Shown: positions 55,012-64,000 of the stretch, one piece after another
Position numbering within the stretch: position 1 is the stretch's first letter
How the letters are laid out: each line of letters starts with the position of its first letter
Assembly: GCA_037127315.1 (NCBI GenBank)
Contig: JBBBDQ010001944.1
Span: 62,001-126,000, forward strand
Direction of reading: 5' to 3'
Source: Ascarosepion bandense
Taxonomy: Eukaryota > Mollusca > Cephalopoda > Sepiida > Sepiidae
DNA length: 64,000 bases
Made by a program: the position numbers and the translations under genes
The notes under the pieces: model-generated
What the model saw: only the letters and a program-made list of their open reading frames with translations
The model's database searches: none
Told to the model about the DNA's origin: nothing

Positions 55012-57831
55012 ACCGTATATCCCCTCCTCTGAGTTCTATGTTCCTGGTAACCTTCCCCTCTTCAGGAAGGACTCCAACGTCCATATGCATGGGCTTGGTG
55101 TATATGTCAGTGAACACCTCCCCCTAGCTAGAGTAACATCACTCGAATCCCTGGACCAGTCTTTCATGTGATTCCGTCTCTCACTTCTAAGATCTGTTAG
55201 CTATCTCTTCCTCCTCTACCGCTTCTCCTCCTCCTCTGACTGTTCGGTACGTGACAGCATCTCTGACAATATCGACAAGGCCATTTCTTCGCACCAATCT
55301 GCCCATATTTTTGTGTTTGGCGACTTTAACGCCCACCACACCAGGTGGCTCGAAAACTCTGCTGGTGTCCACACTTTTAATCTTTTGATCTCCCAATCCC
55401 TTACGCAAATGGTTGACTTCCCAACGCGTTTCTCCAATAGCTCTACCGGAAGGGACTCGCTAGTAGACCTCTGCTTCACTTCCACCCCAAATTCTTGCTC
55501 CACCAGACAGCTCTGCCCTCTCAGAAACTCTGACCACGCCGTAGTTTCTGTCAACATCTCGTTCCACTCCACCCCTACCCAAGAAACCCAAACCAACAGA
55601 ATATCCTACTGCTATCAAAGAGGAGACTGGGATTCGTTCCTTGACTTCCTCTGCGACGTCCCTTGGAACAATGTTTTTAGTCTTCTCATCGAAGACTGTG
55701 CATCAGAGGTCTCCTCCTGGGTTAAGGCTGCCAGAAAATTCGTCTCTCTGGTTCACGCCCGCTTGCTCGGCCGCCATTGCTCACCGGAATCACATCTTCC
55801 GGCTTTAGCGTAGCCACGTTTCAGACCAAAACAGGCGTCTTTTCGCCTCAGCTCGTAATAAGTGTAAAAAGATACTTAACAAAGCTAAGATGCTGTTTTC
55901 TGCCAGGATGAAGCAGCGCATAGCATCCTCCAAGTTAGGTACCAAAGACTACTGGCGCCTCTGCAAACGCGTGTTTAGCAAGTGTAAGTCCTCAATACCC
56001 CCACTAATAAACGAGTTTGAGGTCCTCACCTCCTCAGCGGACAAGGCTGAATGCTTTTCCCATAGATTCTCGACCAATTCCACTCTGGATTCGTCTAGAA
56101 TCCATACCCCCGATTTCCCATCTACAACTGAGGCCCAATTGAATGACGTCCACATCACGCCCTCGCTGATTTCTAGCATAATCTCAAAACTGGACCCTCA
56201 CAAAGCGAGTGGTGGGGATGGAATCCCAATCATAGTTTTGAAGAATTGTACCCCTGAACTCTCCGTTATCCTTTCTAAGCTCTACAACCTCTGCCTAACT
56301 CCTTCCTGCTTTCCTGCCTGTTGGAAGTCTTCTTCTGTGGTTCCAATATTCAAGAACACTGGTGAACCATCGGACACCGCAAATTACCGCCCCATCAGCC
56401 TTCTTCCGATCTTCGGCAAAGTGTTCGAAGCCATTATCAATGCCGAGGTAGTTCAGCATCCCACAGCCCATGGGCTCCTCTCGGACAAACAGTATGGCTT
56501 CCGCTTCACCAGGTCCACTGCTGATATGCTAACGACCATCACCGAGTATATATACCAGGCTCTCGACAAGAATGGTGAAGCCCGAACCGTCACCTTGGAT
56601 ATCTCTAAAGCATTCGACAGAGTATGGCATGCCGGCCTCCTACGGAAACTGCGAAGCTATAGCATAACTGGACTTTTATTGGACTTAATCCGGTCATTCC
56701 TCTCTAACCGCACAAAACGGATATGCCTCCCAGAACTACCCTACAAACGCGGGTGTACCCCAAGGCTATATCTTTGGTCCTATGCTTTTCTAATCTATAT
56801 CAATGATCTCCCATATACCATAAGATCACAAGTAGGCATGTACGCCGATAATACCACAGTTTACTCTCGCCTCGATCAAAAAACTGGTGTTGGTGAAAAG
56901 GGGAACCTCGCTGCCGAGCTTGAGAAGGACCTCCAATCCGTGGTGGATTGGGGTAAAAAATGGCTCGTAAAATTCAATTCTTCCAAAACGAAGCTGCTGT
57001 CAATTAACCACCACAGGCAACTACACCTCCCTCCCATTAGAATGGAACAGGCTTGACTCCCAGAGAGTAAATCACTACGCCTTCTTGGCCTGACATTCTT
57101 AGCGGACCTCAAGTGGAATGACTAAGTCGAATTCATTGCTAAATCCGCAGCTATGAAAGTCGGCTCTCTGTGCAGGGCCCGGAAATTCTTTCCGCCTGAA
57201 TCTATCCTGCAATTATATAAATCCACCATCCGCCCGTGTATTGAGTACTGCTGCCACATCTGGTCGTGTGCCCCTTCTATTCTCCTCGGGGTTCTTGACA
57301 AAATACTGCGAAGAATCTGTAATGTGATTGATACCGACTTGGCTGACCGCCTGCAGTATCTCTCTCACTGGCGTGACGTGATTTCCCTGTGCCACTTCTA
57401 TAAATACTTTCATGGCTTCCGCTCTGACGAACTTAAATCACTGGTGCCCCCTAGATGTGAATTTGCACGAGATAGTAGATTGGCAACTAGGTCCCACCCT
57501 TTTACAGTGAAACCGATGAAATGTAACCGCAATTTCTACTCCAAAGGCTTCTTTCCTCGCACTTCCCGCCTGTGGAATTCCCTACTGCATGCTTGCTTCC
57601 CCGACGGCTACAACCCTCTGGAGTTTAAATGTAAGATCAATAGACACCTCCTAACACACTAACTCACACCCACTCTCTCCAACTCTCTCCCTATGTACAT
57701 CCTAAGTTGTCTATCACCCTCCTTCTGACATTTCCTATACCCAGTCCCTCTATGTAACCCCCTGCGCTATAGTGGCAGTGGAATGCCTTGCTTGGTGTTT
57801 AAAATTAAAAAACATTAGATTAAAAAAAAAT
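55012..57831 (+). pseudogene. LINE-A copy, 5'-truncated inside endonuclease, decayed RT
   Basis: Flanked by AGAAGA on both sides (55006-55011 and 57832-57837), a likely target-site duplication, and ending in a short A-rich tail. It starts in the endonuclease after the ALCET block. GDFNAHH and SDH are present (frame 55313-55813). A frameshifting deletion at about 55735 and another near 56715 disrupt it. The RT frame 55890-57056 has GFRFTRSTADML and TLDISKAFDRVWH, but the catalytic block reads YADN instead of YADD. TGA at 57054-57056 and more stops follow; the C-terminal frame is 57153-57662. Confidence 0.9.
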
Positions 57832-58267
57832 AGAAGAGGTGGGTGATGAGAAAGAGGAACAACTTACAGGGGAGTGACAGAATGAGTAAGAAAAGGATGA
57901 GAATATAGGTGTGAAAAGGGCTGCATGAGTAGAGTGGAAAGGAAGAACATGATACAAGGGTTGTCAGAGAAAGGAAATGAGTCAATAAGGTAAGAGATGG
58001 CAATTGACTCTGCTTTTAAATTGTCATTTTCAGGGAAGCACGTATACGGAAGGGAATTCCACAGACGGGAAGTGCAATCCAAGAAGCTAATATAATATAA
58101 GTTGTGGTTACATTTGATTGCTTTCACTGTTAACAGGTGAGACCTACTTGCTAGTCTATTAACTCGAGTAGATTCATGCAGAGGAGTCACCAGGGAGCTA
58201 AGCTCTTCACAGCAGAAGCCGTGAAAGTATTTGTAGAAGAGACAGATAGAAGCCACATTACGTCGGG
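57832..58267 (-). pseudogene. Old LINE-A-related copy, C-terminal part
   Basis: A 130-codon minus frame (57864-58256) reads MASICLFYKYFHGFCCEELS, SRSHLLTVKAIKCNHN and SRLWNSLPYTCFPE. It is contiguous with 54955-55011 when the younger LINE is removed, and is cut at 58268 by a solo LTR. Confidence 0.8.
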
Positions 58268-59144
58268 TGTAACGAGGAAGTTAGAAGCGTTTTTTCGTCT
58301 CAAAAGCCTTGAGTCATGACTAAATTGTCACCTTAGTAACAGTAGTAGTAACTGGTCATTCGGTCAGGGTACTACCACTCCAGAAAGGAGAGTAGTTTGA
58401 ATTAGGTCATTCGGTCAGGGTTCTGCCATTCCAGAAAAGAGAGTAGTATGAATTAGGTCACTAGGTCAGGTTCTACCCTTCCCAAAAAGAGATAAAATTA
58501 GCCTGGTAACTATGGTTACAGTGAAAAGAAAGAAAGGACCTGAGAAAGAGAGGTCTAATGAATATAGGCCCCTGTTTCTATATAAAAGGGAAGAATAGTA
58601 GAAAACGCCAGAGTTGTTGGGCTACCGGCCGGGGGAGCCCTCTCTCTGGCTATTCGTTCAAGAAGTCGAGAGGTCTTTCCATCAAGCTACCAGTCGAAAT
58701 TCTCTACACGAAGACCTTCCTCAGCATCCAGTGAATACATCAAGTGCTGCCGTTGAAAAGTAAAGATTGTTTGGTTCATCACTCTGACCAAACCCTAGCT
58801 GTGTATAGTTAAATATATATATATATATAATCGTTAACCGAGTTGAATGACACTTTTCCATTCCGCCTAAAATTCCTCCAAATATCTTCCTCGTTAGACT
58901 CACTTTTTATTTTCCAGTGAATATTGTGTGAAACTAGTACGAAGTTGAACCCATTCTAGGGAGGGTCCGGTATATTATAGTACTGTCACCGAATTCCTGT
59001 GTTTTTGCTGAATATTTTGTGTTTTATAATAAATTCCCTTTCTGTATAAAACTATCTTGCGTTATAGTTTAATTCACTCCCTTCAGAATTATTCCAACTA
59101 AAATCGTATTTTTACATGTTGCTGACCCAAACGAGTTCGTAATA
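58268..59144 (+). mobile_element. Solo LTR, 877 bp, gypsy-type
   Basis: Starts TGTAACGAG and ends TTCGTAATA, near-complementary termini as in gypsy LTRs (TGT-ACGAA...TTCGTAACA). Flanked by TCGGG at 58263-58267 and 59145-59149, a 5-bp target duplication. U3 contains a 51-bp tandem repeat (58354-58404, 58405-58455 and a partial third). A TATA box CTATATAAAAGGG is at 58579 and AATAAA at 59028-59033. No internal region is present. Confidence 0.8.
58579..58591 (+). promoter_or_regulatory. TATA box of solo LTR
   Basis: CTATATAAAAGGG, about 310 bp from the LTR start and 450 bp before the AATAAA, the normal U3/R position. Confidence 0.6.
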
Positions 59145-59149
59145 TCGGG

Positions 59150-59225
59150 GAGAAAATGACTGGAGTTGTGCTACCAAGTCGGGATCAATTACATTACATA
59201 TTCTCTAACTAAATTTCTTAATTTG
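59150..59225 (-). pseudogene. Old LINE-A-related copy, last visible piece
   Basis: GAGAAAATGACTGGAGTTGTGC and CTACCAAGTCGGGATCAATTAC continue the minus-strand LINE of 57832-58267, corresponding to HLADRLQ...NVIDT of the long copy. Confidence 0.65.
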
Positions 59226-60048
59226 TGTCTGCTATTGAAGTAAAAAGAAACGGAAATATGGCTCTTACAATAGAGTTAGCATTTGAGAGGAAACATCACA
59301 TCAACAAATGTGCTGTAACTTTACACTTTGTTACATATTGGTTACAATTTAACCTTTCTCTAATGTTTGTTGCATAATCGTTATAACTGTAACCAATATG
59401 CAACAAAGGGTTAAAAGGAAAATGGCTCCAAGAAGATGGATCTCTCATTTAAAAGCGACATGGCACCAAAAAGACAGTTTTCAATTGAAAGCATGGAACT
59501 CTTTCACGAGAGACACGAAACGTAAAGTTTTATGGAACTATTGCTTTCATCTAAACTTTCGTGCAAATGTAAACAAAATGAAAGGGTTATTAAAGTAAAC
59601 ATAATTTATATTTCTAGAAATACCCGAAAGAATATATCTTGAAATAGATAATAGCAAAAAAAAAAAATGGCGTGGAAATAGAAGACCATCTTTGTTGGAA
59701 CACCGTAATAAAACAATTAAATTTAAAATAGGATTTACATTGCGAAAAGCTACATGAAAACCAGAAGACAGAAGCAAAAGGCTTGTATGGAAATCAAGTA
59801 CGTTGCTTTTTATGATTAGATGCCTGTGGCATTCATTGCTGAATCACGAATTGGTAGTTGCCAAAAAAAAAGTAAGATAGGCATTCCATTTTGTGCCGTT
59901 TCCATGAAACGTGTAAAGACAAATAACTGAAGGAGTGATAGAAAATTTACCCTAATTATTTATTATACAAAAATTACATCTCAAATAAATGCTAAAGGGA
60001 GATGGCAGTCATTACCTCAACAGTATATATGTACATTTTTTTAAACAA
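59226..60048. other. No recognisable gene
   Basis: A 66-codon frame at 59398 has no known motif. Confidence 0.5.
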
Positions 60049-60335
60049 GTTCACCCCAAGAATGGCAGTCAAATGACTAAGACACATAGGGTTACAGGGT
60101 GTGGAAGAATTAGAAAATATAAATATTACTAAAGACCGAGAACAAAGGGAGGTTACTTGGAAAAAATTTCGATAGTGATTGATATTCCGATTAAATTTTT
60201 GATGATTTGAGTTGAATGAAAATCATGGAGTCGACAGGGTTTTCTACAAGCAAGAAAATAAAATGCTAGCATTGAATTTATCGTTATATCTAGCCAACTC
60301 AACTTTAAACGGATGAGATCATGTCGCCAGTCAAG
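60049..60335 (-). pseudogene. LINE-A-related fragment, 3' part
   Basis: TTCACCCCAAGAATGGCAGT (tail), then very decayed C-terminal region up to GGATGAGATCATGTCGCCAG, the counterpart of the SHPFTVK block. A SINE interrupts it at 60336. Confidence 0.55.
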
Positions 60336-60645
60336 TCAGTCAGTAAGTTAAGTGCCATACGTGATACACGCTTGGGCGATCATGTCCCAAAAAAGACATG
60401 ACTGACTGGGCAGAAGATTATCCAGTAGTAGGTCGCCATTGCTTTCCGCGGTAGAATGGTTGCCGACCAAGGCTCTAGAACCCAATCTGACCTGTTATTT
60501 AACCCATAACGGGAAGGAATAAATGGATTAATACCTTTCCCAAGGTTATTTGCGCGTAAGTGAAAGCAAGGAATTCGGCTGGAATTCGAACTCGGTTCCC
60601 AGATTTCTCGTTCCGAGCCGATATCCAATGCACCACAACGCACAT
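60336..60645 (-). mobile_element. tRNA-derived SINE inside LINE fragment
   Basis: Full length on minus strand: A box TGGTGCATTGG near 60635, B box GTTCGAATTCC near 60590, central domain and CAGTCAGTAAGTTAAGTG tail at 60336. Well preserved. Confidence 0.85.
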
Positions 60646-60689
60646 CTAAATTCGTAATGTTTAGGTACGTTTGATCACATCCAACTGTT

Positions 60690-60830
60690 ACCATAAAATA
60701 ATTAATAGAAAAGGCACAGGGAGGCAACTTTACGGCAGGGGGAAACTAAATGAAACAGAAACGCCAGATCAGCATTAGTAATATTCCTGACAATTCTTTG
60801 GATGTTATCAAGGAACTCTTTATTTACAGC
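60690..60830 (-). pseudogene. LINE-A-related fragment, continued
   Basis: AGAAAAGGCACAGGGAGGCAAC and the following 110 bases correspond to the FYKYF...SLSHRRD and NVID regions of the LINE, continuing 60049-60335. Confidence 0.5.
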
Positions 60831-61690
60831 AGCTGAACCGACCATATGCCAGAAAGATTCTCTGCATAGACCAATCGTGTTTTTTGTTTTTTTTTGTTTT
60901 TTATTTGTTTTTTTTTATCATTCTGTTGACGGAAAATAAGATTGAAGACCACGAGGATATTTTGAGTTCGTGATCTAATTTTTATCTCTGGGCAAAAAGT
61001 GTTAACACTTGAGCTCAGTGGGTAAAAAGTCAACTCATTTAGATGGCCAGAAAACAGACCAGATTTCGGCTCGATTGAAAATTTAAGCTGGAAATTAATG
61101 AAAGATTTTCTTTGACAACGCTCTATATTGTCAAGTTATTTTTTTTTTCGAGAAAGGAGGAAACACCTTAATGGAGAATAATGCTTTCTTTGTTGTTTAT
61201 TTTTTTATAAGGAGATTTCAGTCCCCAAAGAATCCAGTCCCTTATAAAATTCCGAAAAGAAGCAGCACTGCACTAATTGGCTTTTTTCCTGAGTTGTTTT
61301 AATCTTACTCGACAGTGAGTAATCCGATTTTTTTCTCCCCGGATTTATCTAGAAAGAAAGAAAAATCAATTATTTATAATAGTTGTCGTTGAATTTTTTA
61401 ACATGTAATGTTAAAGAAGTCAGAACATTTGCGTGAAGCACCAATTGTATTTTTTTCTAATTATAAATCTTTTATTTGCCAATAGGTACAAAAAATAGCT
61501 AGACGAACATTCTTTAAATGAGATGATTCCATAATGTATTCCAACAATATATATATAATGAAACTTCGGTTCTAAAATTTAATTCTTCTTGAAGGCCGTT
61601 CATGATCAGAAATCTTCGTAAACTGAAATTATTTTCTTTGTAGAAAGCAATATAAAATAGATTAATCTATTTTGATCACTAAGATAATTC
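60831..61690. other. No recognisable gene
   Basis: T-rich runs near 60885-60915; nothing else supported. Confidence 0.5.
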
Positions 61691-61979
61691 AGCTAAGTGC
61701 CATACATGATACTCGCTCGAAAGAGTCATGAGTGACTAGGTAGAAAATTATCCCGCAGTAGGTTTCCATTGCTTTCTGTGGTAGACAGGTTGCCAGCCAA
61801 GGCTATAAAAACACTATCTGTCCTATTATTTAACCCATAACTAAAGTAAAGAAAGGGAGTAATACCTTTCCCAAAGGTATTTGTGCGTAAGTGAATGCAA
61901 CGAATTCAACTTGAATTCGAACTCGGCTCCAAGATTTGTCGTTTCGAGTTGATATCCACTGTATAACAACACACATCCC
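61691..61979 (-). mobile_element. tRNA-derived SINE, diverged
   Basis: Minus strand has a damaged A box (TTATACAGTGG) but a clear B box (GTTCGAATTC) and central domain; tail CACTTAGCTGAA at 61691. Confidence 0.8.
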
Positions 61980-62542
61980 AAGATAATTAGTTCTTCACAA
62001 TTATGCCGGGCAAGCTTTAACATAATACTAACATCAAACTATCTGCAAAAGGAAGTATCGGGAAGGCTTGAGCAATGTTTTCCCTGTATTGCTGTTAAAC
62101 CCGTAATATGAATTGATCTCCACCATTTCCGAATTAGAAAACAAATAGAAAACGAATCCAATAATTAAATATTGATTAAGTACACAAGCATGTCATTTAG
62201 ATTGATTTACATTCTCCCGATTATAAACTGTATAATAACTACGCGGTCATAATAAAGACTAATTTTATAATATACACTATATAATTTAATATATCTTTTA
62301 ATGCTTTTGTTATTCACAGATGTTCTGACTGCACAAAAATAGCAATGGACATTATTGAGAATTTAAATGCAACAGACTTCACTTTCCATGAAGAAAAAAA
62401 TATTATTCTATAGACTTAATGTAATATTTATGGAAATATCTAGAACTTTAACTGGCAAGAAATGATTTACCATGGTATGTATGGGTGTCTTTCCTAAGAA
62501 ACAAATTCAGTGTTATATAGGAATAAACAGGAGAGATAGGCC
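61980..62542. other. Upstream region of the zinc-finger gene
   Basis: No confident exon. TTTGTTATTCACAG at 62306-62319 resembles a splice acceptor, so the mRNA could begin further left and the true start may differ from ATG 62543. Confidence 0.35.
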
Positions 62543-63373
62543 ATGTTAAATGACTTTTTGTTAATCTCAGTAATGCAATCAGATTTATTCAGCCAGATGG
62601 AAACGCACATTGCAAAAGAACCATTTCCTTGTAAAGTTTGGGGATCTGCATTTTCACGGAAGTCACATTTGGTGAGACATATCCGTATACACCCAGGAGA
62701 GAAACCATATTCTTGTGAAGTTTGTAAATCTACATTTTCTTCAAAATCAGATTTGGTTATTCATGTGGATACTCACACCGGAGAGAAACCTTATACTTGT
62801 GAAATTTGTGGATTTGCATTTTCACGGAAGTCAAATTTGGTCTGTCACATGCATGCACACACTGGAGAGAAACCATATTCTTGTGAAATTTGTGGATTTG
62901 CATTTTCACGAAAAACTGATTTGGCTTGTCATATGCATAGACATACTGGAGAGATACCATATTCTTGTGAGGTTTGTGGATCTGCATTTTCACAAAAGTC
63001 AAATATGCTAAAGCATATGCAGACACACACTGGAGAGAATCCATATTCATGTGAAGTTTGTGGATCTGCATTTTCAAGGAAAGCAAATTTAGTGTGCCAT
63101 ATGCGAACACACACTGAAGAGGAACCATATTCTTGTGAAGTTTGTGGATCTGCATTTTCACTGAAGTCAGATTTGGTGAAACATATGCAAACACACTCTG
63201 GAGAGAAACCATGTTTTTGTGAAGTTTGCGGATCTTCATTTACAATGAAATCACATTTAGTAAGTCATATGCGCACACATACTGGAGAGAAACCATATTT
63301 TTGTAAACTTTGTGTATGTACATTTTCGCATAAGTCATATTTGGTGTGTCTTATGCATATGCACACTGGCTAG
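62543..63373 (+). CDS. C2H2 zinc-finger protein, nine-finger array
   Basis: A 276-residue frame made almost wholly of 28-residue C2H2 repeats joined by TGEKPY-type linkers, expected to bind DNA or RNA in the nucleus. Finger 1 (residues 28-50) has Trp where the second Cys should be (CKVW). Fingers 2-8 (Cys at 58, 86, 114, 142, 170, 198 and 226) are canonical. Finger 9 (from 252) has Leu in place of the first His. Residues at helix positions -1, 2, 3 and 6: SSDI, RSNC, RTDC, QSNK, RANC, LSDK, MSHS for fingers 2-8. No KRAB, BTB or other effector domain is present. The TAG at 63371 falls where a TGEKPY linker would continue, and fingers go on downstream in decayed form. ATG 62543 is the first in frame, but an upstream exon is possible. 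Similar arrays are greatly expanded in octopus. Confidence 0.8.
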   Translation: MLNDFLLISVMQSDLFSQMETHIAKEPFPCKVWGSAFSRKSHLVRHIRIHPGEKPYSCEVCKSTFSSKSDLVIHVDTHTGEKPYTCEICGFAFSRKSNLVCHMHAHTGEKPYSCEICGFAFSRKTDLACHMHRHTGEIPYSCEVCGSAFSQKSNMLKHMQTHTGENPYSCEVCGSAFSRKANLVCHMRTHTEEEPYSCEVCGSAFSLKSDLVKHMQTHSGEKPCFCEVCGSSFTMKSHLVSHMRTHTGEKPYFCKLCVCTFSHKSYLVCLMHMHTG

Positions 63374-63424
63374 AGGCCACATTCTTTGAAATTGTTAATT
63401 GCCTTTGTGAAATTTAATTATCCA

Positions 63425-63430
63425 AATAAA
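63425..63430 (+). promoter_or_regulatory. Possible poly(A) signal
   Basis: AATAAA 52 nt after the zinc-finger stop codon. It could end the transcript before the decayed fingers. Confidence 0.4.
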
Positions 63431-63439
63431 AACACATTA

Positions 63440-64000
63440 CAAATCAACCATATTCTTGTAAAATTTGTGAATCTACGTTTTCACTGAAGTCAAATTTAGT
63501 GACATACAACCATACACTCACAGAAGTGAAACCATATTCTTGTGAAGTTTGTGTAAATGCCTTTTCTGAGAAGTCACATTTAGTAAGCCATATGCGAACA
63601 TGCACTGGAGGGAAATGATACTCATGTGACATTTGTGAATATGCATTTTGAGAAAAGTTTAGAGTTTCATATTTAATGTCACATCACAGTGAAACCATAT
63701 TCTAGTGCAAGTTCTGGATTTCTGTTTTTACAAAGTTCTGATATGTTGAGAGTTATGCAGACACACAGAATAAAAACCATATTTTCTGATATTTGTGAAT
63801 CTACATTTATTTCCATGTCAAATTTAGTAGTCAGTATGTGGATACACACTGCAGAGAAAACCTATTCATGTAAAGGTTGTTGATATGGATTTTCACTGTA
63901 GTAATTTTTTCTTTAATATGTGTAAACACACTAGAGAGAAACCATATCCTTGCGAAGTGTGTCAATCAGCATTTTCATGGATTTCAGGTTTGATCGGTCA
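63440..64000 (+). pseudogene. Decayed continuation of the zinc-finger array
   Basis: Finger-like units continue at the same spacing: CKICESTFSLKSNLV, CEVCVNAFSEKSHLVSHMRT (63538-63602), then TGA, CDICEYAF with a stop, and further pieces to the window edge (CEVCQSAFSW near 63955). Stops and frameshifts break each. Either a second pseudogene or the former C-terminus of the gene at 62543; it runs out of the window. Confidence 0.75.

Noticed and set aside
62757..63239. 160-codon minus-strand frame opposite the zinc fingers
   Set aside because: The 84-bp period of the finger array keeps the opposite strand open; no known family and no independent support.

Overview
This window looks like repeat-dense intergenic DNA of a coleoid cephalopod, most likely an octopus. 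That is an inference from three things: a tRNA-derived SINE built like the published octopus SINE families, a C2H2 zinc-finger gene of the kind massively expanded in octopus, and very AT-rich DNA packed with (AT)n, (GT)n and (CA)n tracts. Only one candidate host gene is visible, the zinc-finger gene at the right end. Nearly everything else recognisable is a transposable element, often nested in another.

Layout. 1-2000: LINE 3' end and RTE-type LINE tail. 2.7-6.5 kb: two Helitrons, a SINE, and a 303-nt unit bounded by two hammerhead ribozyme motifs (a retrozyme). 7-8.8 kb: another hammerhead copy, then a Penelope-like element (PLE) with GIY-YIG domain and a hammerhead-like 3' motif. 10-14.8 kb: an LTR-like block, a long pyrimidine-rich tandem array, and a roughly 30-bp satellite split by a solo LTR. 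15.8-22.9 kb: Helitrons, LINE and SINE pieces, and a third hammerhead locus. 23.7-26.1 kb: a head-to-head mariner carrying a SINE and a 373-bp MITE. 26.5-30.2 kb: SINE, minisatellites, Helitron, nested LINEs. 31-36 kb: degraded LINE and a Ty3/gypsy remnant that has lost its reverse transcriptase. 36.6-45.5 kb: Helitron, SINEs, a second PLE, and hammerhead-like motifs. 46.1-51.3 kb: a mariner split by an almost intact 3.9-kb LINE. 51.5-54.3 kb: a tRNA-like sequence, a long perfect-looking hairpin, and Tc1-type elements. 55-59.2 kb: an old LINE split by a younger LINE and by a solo LTR. 60-62 kb: LINE and SINE. 62.5-64 kb: the zinc-finger gene and its decayed continuation.

The most interesting system is the set of hammerhead ribozymes. 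Two in tandem define a unit-length monomer, two further copies lie elsewhere, and each terminal copy runs directly into an (AT/GT)n tract. PLEs, which are proposed helpers for animal retrozymes, lie in the same window and carry hammerhead-like motifs of their own. The name LINE-A is used below for the dominant LINE family; it is a label of convenience.
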